A stretch of DNA of 64,000 nucleotides. Origin: Patagioenas fasciata (taxonomy: Eukaryota; Chordata; Aves; Columbiformes; Columbidae). Where the stretch lies: assembly GCF_037038585.1 (NCBI RefSeq), contig NC_092520.1:188770604-188834603 (forward strand), written 5' to 3'. Under the pieces are notes generated by a model, which saw only the letters and a list, made by a program, of their open reading frames with translations, did not search any database and was not told the origin of the DNA. Positions 27,901 through 37,461 of the stretch are shown piece by piece; within the stretch, counting starts at the first letter, position 1, and each line of letters starts with the position of its first letter. The position numbers and the translations under genes were made by a program.

Positions 27901-29364
27901 GCCCGCGGAAGTCCCCGGGCACCGGCCCCAGGGGAAGGGGGGGATCCTCGGCCCCTCGTCTGCGGGCGGGAACCTTCCTCTGGCGGATCCAGAGCTGCAG
28001 CTGCCTCTGCCCTTTGGTGGACATCTTTTAAAATTAGTAGCCGATGCTCTGCTTTTTAATAACGTGAAGCATTTAGGAGAACCCTACATCCCACTATTAC
28101 AGCCCCGTGCTTAAAAAAAAAACAAATAAAAACCTTGACAAAAATTAAATTACATCATCATCTGTATCCAGATGGTCTCTATTAGTCCTGAAATGTTTCG
28201 AAAGGTACCTTTTATAAAACCCAAACTACTATAGGTGTCTTCTGAGGGGATCAAACAGAAGAAAATGTCCTTTTTTTGTATTTTCATTACTTTATACGAC
28301 CATAAAATCACTAAAGCCGTGAGTTCCAAAAAAAAAAAAAAAAGGTGCAGTTAAAAGAGACCATGACAAAAAGCCATTTCAATAAATAACTTCTATAACT
28401 TTTATAGGGGCATGGACACAGATAGTAATTTTATTGAAATATGCTCAGTCTGATAAATCAGGCTTTGATGCCGCGTCAGCCCGTGTCGAGGTTAAATGTG
28501 TTCCCCAGGTTTATAGGAAACGGTTTAACTCCTCTTCTACGCCAAGACTGTTCAGCCTGGGCTTGGTTGGCGTCCAGAGTTTGAGGGGCAGGTTTCTGTT
28601 TCCATTCTAACCTGTTACACGGACCCTTGTTTTGCAGCTCGCTTGGACGTGCCGCAAAGAGCTCAAACACCATTCGAAGTAGGGTACTGCGCTGCCCCCA
28701 GGGCTTTCGACCCTTTGCACTTGCAGTCCGCAATTCAGCGAGGAGAAACTTTGAAAGAGGGAGGGGACAGGGAGGACGAGGAAGGGCTGGGGGCGGGGGG
28801 GAAAGAATAATAATTAAAAAATCCCTGTTGTAGCCAGTTCGCAGAGCCGGCGGGGCGCGGAGGGCTGGCTGCCAGCCCCAACGCTTCACCCGCGCACCCC
28901 GGGCGTGTTCCGTGGGTCCGCCCTCCTCCCGCTGCCTCCGCGGGCCCCGGGGCCGGGAGGTGCCCGCTGCCCCCCGGGCCGGGCTGGAGAGGGTCCCCCC
29001 GCTGCCCCCGGCCCTGCCGGAAGCCTCGCGCAGCCTTGGCAGCTGCTCTGTGCTTGTGCGAAGGAGGAGGCCGGGGAGCAGGGACGGGGTGTGGAAGGAG
29101 GTGCCGAGAGTGTCTAATCCCGCTTGCTTTTAAGGCCGGGCTTTCTGGCCCGGAGCAGCTGGCAGCAGAGAGCTCCGCTTGTGCGAGCCTGCTAGGGAGA
29201 GGCTTCCTCCCCCCCTAATTTACAATTAATCCGACCCCACCTTCCCCAAGAGCAAATAAAAATTCCTGGAATTGCACAACTTACCACCATGAGGAGGTGA
29301 CTGGTGGGGTCGCCCAAACCAAGACCAGGGGAAGAGACCACCAGATCCCAGAGAGAAAGTTCAT
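12688..29364 (-). CDS. WNT2: WNT2 - secreted Wnt ligand, complete five-exon gene
   Basis: Join on the minus strand: 29364-29285, 27867-27644, 24108-23831, 21312-21048, 12917-12688. The parts add up to 1077 nt, or 358 residues plus stop, with all phases matching and all introns GT-AG; mammalian WNT2 has about 360 residues. WNT2 is a secreted lipid-modified glycoprotein that binds Frizzled and LRP5/6 and mainly activates beta-catenin signalling. Visible features: a hydrophobic signal peptide (residues 1 to about 25), 24 cysteines in the Wnt pattern, the palmitoleoylation motif [10 protein letters not shown] with Ser210 as the expected acylated residue (the PORCN site in Wnts), the sequon NQT near residue 293, and the C-terminal cysteine-knot block [14 protein letters not shown]. 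An in-frame TGA lies ten codons upstream of the chosen ATG. ST7 and ASZ1 flank it, as in other vertebrates. No defect is visible. Confidence 0.97.
12918..21047 (-). other. WNT2 intron 4
   Basis: An 8.1 kb intron with GT donor at 21047-21046 and AG acceptor at 12919-12918. It contains the GATA/CA microsatellite at 20918-20977. No other gene, exon or clear transposon was recognised. Open frames of up to about 176 codons near 20177-20975 show no family resemblance. Confidence 0.8.
20918..20977. repeat. (GATA)n/(CA)n compound microsatellite
   Basis: Interrupted GATA tetramers (TAGATAGATAGATCAATAGA and onward) run into five or six CA dinucleotides. The array starts 71 bases after the WNT2 exon 4 donor, inside intron 4. 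Confidence 0.93.
21048..21312 (-). CDS. WNT2: WNT2 exon 4 (lipidation site)
   Basis: 265 nt, residues 195-282 plus one base. It contains [19 protein letters not shown] with the acylated serine, then [20 protein letters not shown] and [17 protein letters not shown]. It carries the hairpin inserted into the Frizzled groove in Wnt structures. The donor is G|GTAAGC; the acceptor is AAACAG. Confidence 0.97.
21313..23830 (-). other. WNT2 intron 3
   Basis: A 2.5 kb intron between exons 3 and 4 with canonical ends. It contains a 22-base (AT)n run at 22870-22891. Otherwise it is AT-rich with nothing recognisable. Confidence 0.85.
22870..22891. repeat. (AT)n microsatellite
   Basis: Eleven AT dinucleotides without interruption, in WNT2 intron 3. 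Confidence 0.95.
23831..24108 (-). CDS. WNT2: WNT2 exon 3
   Basis: 278 nt, residues 103-194 plus part of Ser102. It contains [40 protein letters not shown] and [13 protein letters not shown], the central Wnt domain. It ends in phase 0 before GTGGGT. The acceptor is a T-rich tract ending in CAG. Confidence 0.96.
26597..27310 (-). mobile_element. CR1 LINE fragment, minus orientation, 5'-truncated
   Basis: On the minus strand the 3' terminus carries the CR1-type tail ATTCTGTGATTCTGTG at the 26597 end, preceded by GGTCCCTTCCAATCC. Upstream, the minus translation gives reverse-transcriptase remnants such as [40 protein letters not shown] and [13 protein letters not shown]. These lie in two different frames, so at least one frameshift is present. 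It is inserted in the same orientation as WNT2, within intron 2, and ends about 330 bases from exon 2. Confidence 0.93.
27564..27633. repeat. (CCCCG)14 pentamer repeat next to the WNT2 exon 2 donor
   Basis: Fourteen perfect CCCCG units on the plus strand, which is GGGGC-type repeat on the WNT2 sense strand. It starts ten bases after the exon 2 boundary at 27644, directly after GTGAGTCCCG. Each unit resembles a GC box core, and four or more neighbouring G-tracts could form a G-quadruplex in DNA or pre-mRNA (inference). The copy number may vary between individuals or be compressed in assembly. Confidence 0.97.
27644..27867 (-). CDS. WNT2: WNT2 exon 2
   Basis: 224 nt, residues 28-101 plus split codons at both ends. 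It contains [20 protein letters not shown] and [16 protein letters not shown], the start of the Wnt domain with its first four cysteines. The acceptor is CCCGCAG and the donor is A|GTGAGT. The exon is very GC-rich and is followed at once by the GGGGC repeat. Confidence 0.95.
27868..29284 (-). other. WNT2 intron 1
   Basis: A 1.4 kb intron with donor GTAAGT after exon 1 and acceptor CCCGCAG before exon 2. It is partly GC-rich, with a poly-A run at about 28326-28343. No further feature seen. Confidence 0.85.
29285..29364 (-). CDS. WNT2: WNT2 exon 1 coding part (signal peptide)
   Basis: Eighty coding bases read [20 protein letters not shown] then PVTSSW, plus two bases of the next Trp codon, and end in the donor GTAAGT. 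The pattern (Met-Asn, hydrophobic core rich in W/L/V, TSSWWYM at the junction) parallels mammalian WNT2 exon 1. It fits exon 2 in phase and has an in-frame stop upstream. It lies in the CpG-rich region, as expected for a first exon. Confidence 0.9.
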
Positions 29365-30650
29365 GTTAGAAACGTTTTGGTCCACATCAGGTCAGTCGCG
29401 GGGGACAGAAGAAATCCCATGGAATAAAAATGACCGGCAGGAGCAAACGCACCTTGAGGTTTCTTTTTTCCGTGGGTCAAGCGCCCCCGCATCCCCACGC
29501 ACGCCTGCAGGGTTTATTGATCCCCTACCGGGGTACAGGGGATGCCGATCGGTGCGTCGCTCCGCATTCCTCTCGATTCACCCCGCACCAAATCCTTCAG
29601 GACAAGGAGCTCAGCCCCGATCCCATCCTTCATCTTCGCCCTGATCCAGCTCTTCCCTGCAGTCACAGCAAAACTGAGGGGCTAGTGTGGGCTGCTCACA
29701 GACTGGGTGGGTTCTGCTTTGGGTTGTTTTTTCTTTCCTCTGAAACTCTGATGGATGAAATGATGTCAAGAGACACTGGGGGAAGAGGAGGAGGTAACAC
29801 CTCTGATTAGGCAAGGAATCCCGAGGAGCCAGTCGCTTTCCAATAACCCTACAAGCAGAGAGTTAGTTCAAACACGCCAGCAGATGCTACACGACCTGCT
29901 GCGGGGCCTCCAGCCGCGACCACCCGGACTATTAAAGACCAGCAGCACTTGGCACCTCTCAGGGTTTGACACGACGTCGCTTTATCACTCCTTACGCGCA
30001 CCCACAAACAGCACAGAACGAAACCGCGACTTCGTGCTGAGAGAAGCAGCAGAAAACGAGACCAGCCCCGGTGCAGGGGTGCGACACCGCCCGGCCGCCT
30101 CCCCGCGCCCCCGGACACCACATACACGCACACATGCGGCGGCTCCGCGGGCACCAGCGCCGGGTCGGCTCTGCCCCCAGCCCCCGCGGGCACCGCCAGG
30201 ACTCCCGGCCGACGGGCTCCGGGGCGGGGGTCAGGCTACGCGCCCCATCGCGGAGCTCAAAGCCCGGGGCGGGGGGATCTGCTGCCGCCGCACCGCCTCC
30301 CCGTGTCGAGCGGTGGTCCCTGCCCGGGGCAGCGGGGGAGGCGGCCGGGAGCGGCAGGCCGGGCCGGGGAGCAGGGAGATGTCTCCGGGGCTGCGGATAC
30401 TGCCGACGGCGGCTGTGGCGTCCGTCCCGCCACCCCCGCCCGAGGGAGCGGCTTCTTCCCGGGACCGAGCGCGCCCCGATCGACACTGGCAGAAGCCGCG
30501 GCAGCTGCCGTGCCCGCGGCTTGCGGGCCAAGCCTCGGCCCCGACCCCCGCCCAGCCCCGATGCCCTGCCCTTGTACCCACGCGTGGGGAAAACACGCCC
30601 TCTCGCTGCTAGAAGCACGGGTGAAGCTCTGGGCTGCCTATCCGGCAGCA
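29365..30650 (-). other. WNT2 5'UTR and upstream sequence
   Basis: GC-rich sequence immediately upstream of the WNT2 ATG. It must contain the 5'UTR and core promoter, but the boundary between them is not visible. Long open frames on both strands at 29.9-30.8 kb are expected by chance at this base composition and are not annotated as genes. Confidence 0.55.
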
Positions 30651-33600
30651 GCGGGTCAGGCCTCACACCGTCGACCCTCATGCCCCTCCACTCCTTCTTT
30701 CGTGTTCTTAATCCATTCTTTCTCCTTCACCTGCGCAGCACTTGCTCCCCTCATCTCACCCCTACGTTAAACCAGCTCTTCCCGGCACAGGTCTCCTCTC
30801 TCCCTGCAATGAGAACGTCTCCACTTTGAGAACCCACTAAAGAACCTTTCCGCTCTTCAATTCCCATTCGCCCTTCCCGCTGCTGCTAATGACAGCTTCT
30901 CTAACCATCACAAGGCACAACGGGAGCGCACCAGCAGAACATCTCCAGTCAGTCAGTTTTATCAGCCAGGCTAGTGCCACAGAAGAGAGCAGCTGTCCTT
31001 GAACTCCAAAAGTTGTCTTGTCCTTTCACAGCAGCACTGTTCCAGCATCAGCCCCCACACTGAGTGCACAGAGGCATTTGTGCTGCTTGAGCATAAATCA
31101 GAGCTTCCAGGTGAAGTGGTCCGACCTCGCTTCCCCGCGGCTGACAGTCGCCAAATAAACAAACTCAACAACAAAGAATTTAGCAACTTCTTTTTTACTT
31201 CGCATCATCTATATAGGGCAAATACACGATAACATATTCTCAATGATGAACCATCATTAACAAGATGGACAAGCCACAGTTCAAAGTCAGCCCTCAGCTG
31301 TTACAAACTCTGAAGGTTTCCAAGTAACTTAGGGATCGCACAGTTCTTGTTCCTAAAAGATGCTTTCACTTGTCAATCCCAGGTAAAAATCACGGAAAAG
31401 CAAGCTGGGAAGCACTCTTCAGATCTGTTCTTCAGACAACACATAACAGCCATGACTGCACACAGAGAAGACATCAGTCTTCCAGGCTGTCACTCAGACT
31501 GACTTCTTGAGATCACAGACATAGAACAGATGTAAGCACGCAGCATTTCAGAAACAAAATTAAAAATGTAGAGTCCTATCAACTTTTGAGGTGCTAACAC
31601 TCATCCACTTCTTGATTTAACCTTAAAAAAAATCCAAGAAACCAAATACCCCTACAAAAAACAAGCCCACCCCACATCGGAAAAGCTTTTGGCAGCAGAG
31701 GCTTTGGGTTAAGGGCTATTGAAGCTTGGAGTACACGCAGTTCCAGTTACTAACTCCAGTAGGTCTTAAAAGCAATAGATCAGCATTCAGGTGTGAAAAA
31801 AAAACTTACTCCATTTTTCAGCTAGTGGTCAACTTCAGTTCCTGAAGTGTAAGAGTCACATCTTGGATCAACTGACAAGGGAGGGAAAAAAAACGCCGCA
31901 GAGGGGACAGCAAATTCCATCAATCTTTTAGACCACTCTGAGCAGAGGCCTCAGACCCCCTCGCTACCAGCCTCCTCAGGCCTGCAGTAAAAAGTTGACC
32001 TGTTTGGTCATTCTGGGATATTCTCCTGGATGAACAGGAGCTCCTTTACCTCTGCCAACCACACCAGCAGCTCATGAACATAGTCTCCTTCCTCTCCAGA
32101 AGAATCACTGACCACACCTGCAATCTGGTTTTATTGCTGTCCAGATTCCTTCTCTGAGCACTCTGTGCTGGCCTCACATGCATTCACCTCAGACAAATTA
32201 TTTCTATTAACCCGTCTCGTTGTACAGAATGACAGAACAGACGAGGTTGGAAGGCATCCTGGGGGACCTCCTCCAGTTCAGCACCCTGCTCAGAGCAGGG
32301 TCAGCCAGCAGGTTGCTCAGAGATGTGTCCACATCTGAGTACCTCCAAGGACAGAGACACCACAGCCTCTCTGGGAAACCTGCTCCAGTGTCTGACCTGG
32401 GATGGTTTTTTTCCCCCCCCTTAGGTTTAAATGGAATTTCCTGCATTTCAGTTTGGGCACATCACCTCTTGGCCCATCTCTGAGCACCGCCAAGAAGAGC
32501 CTGGCTCCATCTTCAACTCCCCGCCCAGGTATTCATACAAATGAAGAAGATGCTCTGGAGCCTTCTCCAAGCTGAACAATCCCAGCTCTCAGCTCTTCCA
32601 TGTAGCTCACATGCTCCAAGCTCTTCAGCATCTTCACGGCTCTTCTTTGGACTCACTCCAGTATGTCAATGTCCCTCTCATACTGGGGAGCCCATGACAA
32701 GACCTGGCACTCCAGCTGTGGTCTCCTCAGCACTGAGGAGGGAAGGATCTCACCCTCAACCCAATGCAGCCCTGAAAGGCTGGTGGTCTCCCATGCTGCC
32801 AGAGCAGACTGATGTGCCTTCAACCAGTATTGTGCACACAGTTTCTCATCCAGTCAAGAACTCGTGCCACGTGCAAGAGAGATGACAGCGGAGTAGCCAG
32901 GAACACTGTAAACCCAATTCTTTGAATATGTAATCTACCTTATGATATGGAGCTGAGGTTTTTCAACACAATAGTGAAATAATGTAGTTAAACCTGCATT
33001 TCTACATTAAAAAAAGACTGTTTTCAGAAAAGCTGAAGGCACTGAAGGCTCACCTGAGAAGAATAATTAGTAAGACACCCCCCCAACCCTGAAGTAGAAG
33101 GCATCTTCCCATATGTATCAGTCAGCAGCACAGCTTGAAAGAACTGAAAATCCTTCCCAGAGGGTTCCCTCTAAGTCCTGCTTAAAGAGACTATGGCTCT
33201 ATATTACATGAAACCACACCTTTTAAATCAGAATAAAAACTAAAAGTAACTTAACAGTTATTAAAGCTGTTAATGATACACCTCACATTATTCATTTAAT
33301 GCCAGTAATACCCCACTTCATACCTCACCACTTATCATTTTTCGTCTGTAAAATACAGAGACCCCTTACCTGGAAGTTCCTGTTTCTAGAATAGTGAAAT
33401 AAAAATTCCAAATATACATTTCCCCCCATGCCTCCAGAACAAATAAATGACAGTAAAAGTCTTTAAAAGCAGAAACCTGCAGTTATGGTACATGCTGGAC
33501 CTTCAAGGCTTTTTATCTGTGCAGAAAGATTTCTTCCCGTATGAATACTGAAACAGTCTGCAAGAAGCAGACAGCTAACACAAACAAGCAATGGATCACT

Positions 33601-36600
33601 TAAGCCACCCTTTCATGACACAGAGTAAGAAGGATTTATTCAATTTATTCTGAAAGAGACATGTTCAGCAAGGCTGAAGACTCAGTATCTTCCACCACGC
33701 AAGGCCCAAAGCAACATCTGTAGTACTTCACTAGTAACACAGAAGCTCTATTTGGGAGAGATGACCTGTAACTTTTGCAGAACTGCTGTACCAGAGAAAG
33801 CAAATGCAGGCAAACACCTGCTTATACATACGAGCAAGTTACAGCTTTGGGGAACACCTGAAAGGGTTAAAAGATGGCAAGAGGAAAAAGAATAAACTGC
33901 ACAGCTCAAGCTTAAGTCTTGTCCCCAACAAGGCAGTTGGATGAAGAACAAAAAGCAAACACAGAACTTCTCTAAGTCAATGGAGAACATAATAAAAAAA
34001 GCTCAACTCTTTCCCAGTTTAAGAATGCACGTACCTAAAATTACTGTCTACTGTTTGCAATTGGTACTCCACAAACCAAATTTTAAAAGCAAGGCAAATC
34101 CCAAAGCACAGAAAGAGACACAAGACACACAACCTGCAGCTGATCTTGGGCAGGACAAATTAGAAATAAAGAAAAATCTTCAGGTTCTCTCAGATCTCCA
34201 CAGGATCACTCAAGGCCCTAATTTTACATAACAGTCTAAAGATTCAGAAAAGGCCATTGCATGAATATTCACCTGTATCAAGAGAAGTTAGGTATGCAAT
34301 GGTATTGCAAGTAGGAACCTCGCTGCACCTTTAAGCAATTATGTATCTGCAGGATGTGGCCCCAGGTCCAATCCACTCAATCCTCCAGCATCTCCATTTG
34401 CACTACTGGGAAAGCAGGACAATACCGCACAGGGCTGCCCCGCTTTACCTGCTTAATGCATGCAAAGCCCTTCAGCATTCTCCTCCAATCCCCTCAAAGA
34501 TGTGCAAATCATTGTCTTTTTACTGTTGGGGGATAATGGTTTTAATTTGATGACTTGCAGAAGGAGGCCTCTCAGCAGGGACATTATCATCTGAAGGCTC
34601 CCTCACCGGGTGCTGCTGGGGGTGAGAACTTTGACAGTGTAGCTCAGGGGACAGATGTTGAAGGAATCTCTTTGGCTCTTGCCCTATCACCACCATACTG
34701 TGATACCTTCTCAAACAGAGAATTTGAAAGAGGTACTGGAACAACATGGAAGTGAATAAAGGACCTTGAAATTAATCGTTTAAGCCAGAGTCTGGAATCT
34801 GAAGAAAACAATAGTATTTTTTTATGGTAAAAATAATCTTTATTTGGCTCTTAACGTATCCTACTCACACAACGTAGTGTGTATAAATAAGATAAACCTA
34901 ACAGGACCAGCGTCTCCCAAATGTGTTTTGGAGGCCAGCTCCAAGTGTTCAGATTTTTGACTCCTGTCTACAAAGAATATTTTATTGTAACTCTCAAAAC
35001 TAGAAAATGTTTATCAGCAAGTATCATGCATTATTTTTTTCCTCATAGGTAATTTTACACTGATGGCATCATTCTCATCATTATATCTATAATTTAGTTA
35101 AATACTGATAAAAGTATTTTCTGGAGCAGATACCCTATTCAACTGCTAGACCTCCAAAGTTTGCTTAAAAGGCCTCCAGACAAGTGGATCTTCAAATTAG
35201 TGGAAAAAGATAACTTACATTTTTAGTTACCGTTCCAAATGAAAAGATCTGCTAGTGACAGAAAATGCATCTCTTGAAATGGAAGCTTCTTTCAGTGTCC
35301 TTTGAAGTAGCTTTTTTAATGCAAATTCTCACAGAAGTGGAGAAGTAAGGAATAGCGAGGCTAAGTATCAGAATCTTCTCCAGGACAGTATCACAGAAAT
35401 CTTACTAATAGTTGAAATAATTCCACTTAAAGTACCTGTTGGGAACACAGTATGAACAAAATGCCTGCCCACCTTCCCACTCCCCTCCCAAAAAAAAAGG
35501 AAAAAAAAGAAAAAAAAGAGAAAAAAACAACCAACAAAAACAAAAAAGGAAATCTCCCCTTGCCTCACCCAACAGAAAAACGCAGAAGATTTTACATGTC
35601 AAAGTTCTAGTAATACTTGTGAGCCATCTCATCACTGGCCAACTGCATTTGAATTGTATTTTGAACTAGAGACGGAGGGCTCTGTATATATAAGGTTCCA
35701 TGTGTATGACAAGCAATTAAAACTGCACTTCACAGATTTTTGTATTTCCACAGATTTTGCCATTTCCATGGGTTCTTCCTTTTGTGATAAGTGTCTCGTT
35801 AGTTCAGGATTCATTAAAAGGTAATATCAAGAAAGAGAGAGCTTTTCAACATACTTTGCTGGTTCAAGTCAGTAGGCTGATAGCATGTGCTTTTCTTCAG
35901 GTGTGTGGGTAGATGGTGGTGGTGGAGAACACAGTTTATCCCCTCTGATCCAAAGCTGCGTGCAGAATAGGAAAAAAAACCCCAAGAAACCAAGAAAAAA
36001 ACAACAAACAAAAACTTAGGTTGTATTTGCCTCTGGCCTCATCACTCTGTAGGAAGTTCCTTGCATTGAAGGAGAAACCCGGGAAGAAAGGAGGTAAAAC
36101 AACTGCAGTGACAAGGAAATAGACTAACACCGAACCTTGTTTTCTGAAACAAAAAGCAGAGAACAAGTGTGACCACAACTGGAGTACTACTCAGGTTTTT
36201 ATCTTCTCGTTACCAGTCTCTGGAGGAAACATCTAAGATGAAGAGTCCAGACAACATCTCTAGAAACAGAGAGCTACAGCACAACACACCCATTGAGTGT
36301 GTTCATTTTTCTAGACTCCTTCTGCTTTATTTCGAAATGAATGTCCCTTCAGAAATATTCAGCATTTTTACAGATGTTTATTGAAGTCTGCAAAAACATA
36401 ACTGATTTGAATTAACTTATACCAATTCTCCATTTTCCAACAACGCTGCTCTGGTAACCAGATGAAAAACAGATATTAATGTTTCACTGCAGAATTACAA
36501 ACACCTTTTTAAGTGGAGAAAATATTAAGAAAAAATTACTCTAAGCATGAAGCTGTTACAGTGAAAGACCAGACCAAGACAAAACACGCCTTCTAAGTTG

Positions 36601-37140
36601 CTTGCATTCTTATAGCAAAGGACTGCTACAACCCTTTTAATAGATGTGATGAAACTCTTAATAGAAGCAAATATCCCAAAGGAAACAGATTTCAGGCATA
36701 ATTTGAATATAACAGCTCAGTGAGAAATGGCTTTTCAGGCAAGGTATAACAAGATCTCCACAGCCTTGTGATCGTGACAAAGGAAAAAAAGTACTTTTCA
36801 CTGAGAAGTTTTTCACGTGATAGATTCATATGAAAAACTGCAAGAGAAAAGATCCTTATCAACATAAAACTGCATGAGATAATTCAAATATTTTAAACCC
36901 TCCCAACCCCAAAAGACACCTGCATCACAATTTTAAATACAAACATGTGATATAATCAGAATTATTTGCTTATGTTCACCTCTGAACAACAGTTAAAAGT
37001 AAAAATTAAACAAGTAATTATGAAGCAATAATTACAACTTCATGTAAAAAAAGAGAAGCAGCTTTGACAAGACTTTAGACCTACAATCTATACCAAAAAT
37101 CATTTTGAGAATAAAACCCTAAGATATATTTCAGTAGCAG
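30651..37140. other. WNT2/ASZ1 intergenic region
   Basis: Lies between the upstream side of WNT2 and the 3' end of ASZ1. It holds an old CR1 remnant at 32218-32830. The rest is AT-rich with homopolymer stretches (for example A-rich 35490-35540). No exon or RNA gene recognised. Distal WNT2 regulatory elements could lie here, but nothing specific can be claimed. Confidence 0.6.
32218..32830 (-). mobile_element. degraded CR1 LINE remnant, minus orientation
   Basis: The plus strand reads as the reverse of a CR1 3' half: GAACAGACGAGGTTGGAAGG near the tail, then GGAAACCTGCTCCAGTGTCT, CCAAGAAGAGCCTGGCTCCA, TCTTTGGACTCACTCCAGTA and CTCATACTGGGGAGCCCATG. These correspond in order to conserved CR1 blocks. 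It has diverged well beyond the two larger copies in the window and has no open frame of note. Confidence 0.82.
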
Positions 37141-37157
37141 TTTTCATTTTTAATAAC

Positions 37158-37163
37158 TTTATT
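37158..37163 (-). terminator. candidate poly(A) signal of ASZ1
   Basis: AATAAA on the minus strand, about 130 bases after the ASZ1 stop codon at 37296-37294. It is the nearest canonical hexamer downstream. It implies a short 3'UTR ending near 37140. Confidence 0.6.
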
Positions 37164-37293
37164 TCTACATTAAAGTACTTACTGGATGCAAATAATACAG
37201 ATATGATGAGAAACTACACAAGTTTTCACATGAGGTCAGCTCAACTGCATATACTAAGAAGAAGCATAATGTGACTAAGTTTTCCAACAGTAT

Positions 37294-37461
37294 TCATAGC
37301 ACTAAACTTAAAGTCAGGTTTTTCTTTACCACTAACTTAGTTATAACTAAGAAAAAACCAAATCCAAACAACGTTACTGCTCCCATTTTTACTAATCTTT
37401 TTTCCAAGGTGGGCGCTTTTTCTGGAAGCTTCACTCGGCTGGGGTCATTCATCTGTTCATG
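37294..37461 (-). CDS. ASZ1: ASZ1 last coding exon (membrane anchor)
   Basis: 168 nt, 55 residues plus TGA at 37296-37294. It reads [20 protein letters not shown], then [20 protein letters not shown], then a short basic and hydrophobic tail ending LTLSLVL. The ND-P stretch and the KR...GFGF..K pattern parallel the mammalian C-terminus. This segment anchors the protein in the mitochondrial outer membrane in mammals. The acceptor is CTGCCTCAG. Homology is modest outside the anchor. Confidence 0.88.
   Translation of the reverse strand, partial: HEQMNDPSRVKLPEKAPTLEKRLVKMGAVTLFGFGFFLVITKLVVKKNLTLSLVL

Larger units (their letters stand above)
27420..30650 (-). promoter_or_regulatory. CpG-rich island covering the WNT2 5' end and promoter region
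   Basis: From exon 2 to about 1.3 kb upstream of the WNT2 start codon the sequence is much richer in G+C and CpG than the rest of the window, most strongly at 27.5-28.0, 28.85-29.15 and 30.05-30.6 kb. It brackets coding exon 1 at 29285-29364. This is the usual setting of a developmental-gene promoter. I could not fix the transcription start, and I do not claim a TATA box. Confidence 0.7.

Noticed and set aside
27440-28114. 224- and 175-codon plus-strand open frames
   Set aside because: Antisense to WNT2 exon 2, and extended by the stop-free CCCCG repeat.
29884-30829. Overlapping open frames of 115-252 codons on both strands upstream of WNT2
   Set aside because: High GC lowers stop-codon frequency. 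The products are Pro/Arg/Ala-rich with no family resemblance and overlap in several frames.
30971-31186. Minus-strand frame starting MLNSLLLSLFIWRL as an alternative WNT2 signal exon
   Set aside because: It has no donor in the right phase to join exon 2. The exon at 29285-29364 fits in sequence, phase and splice donor.
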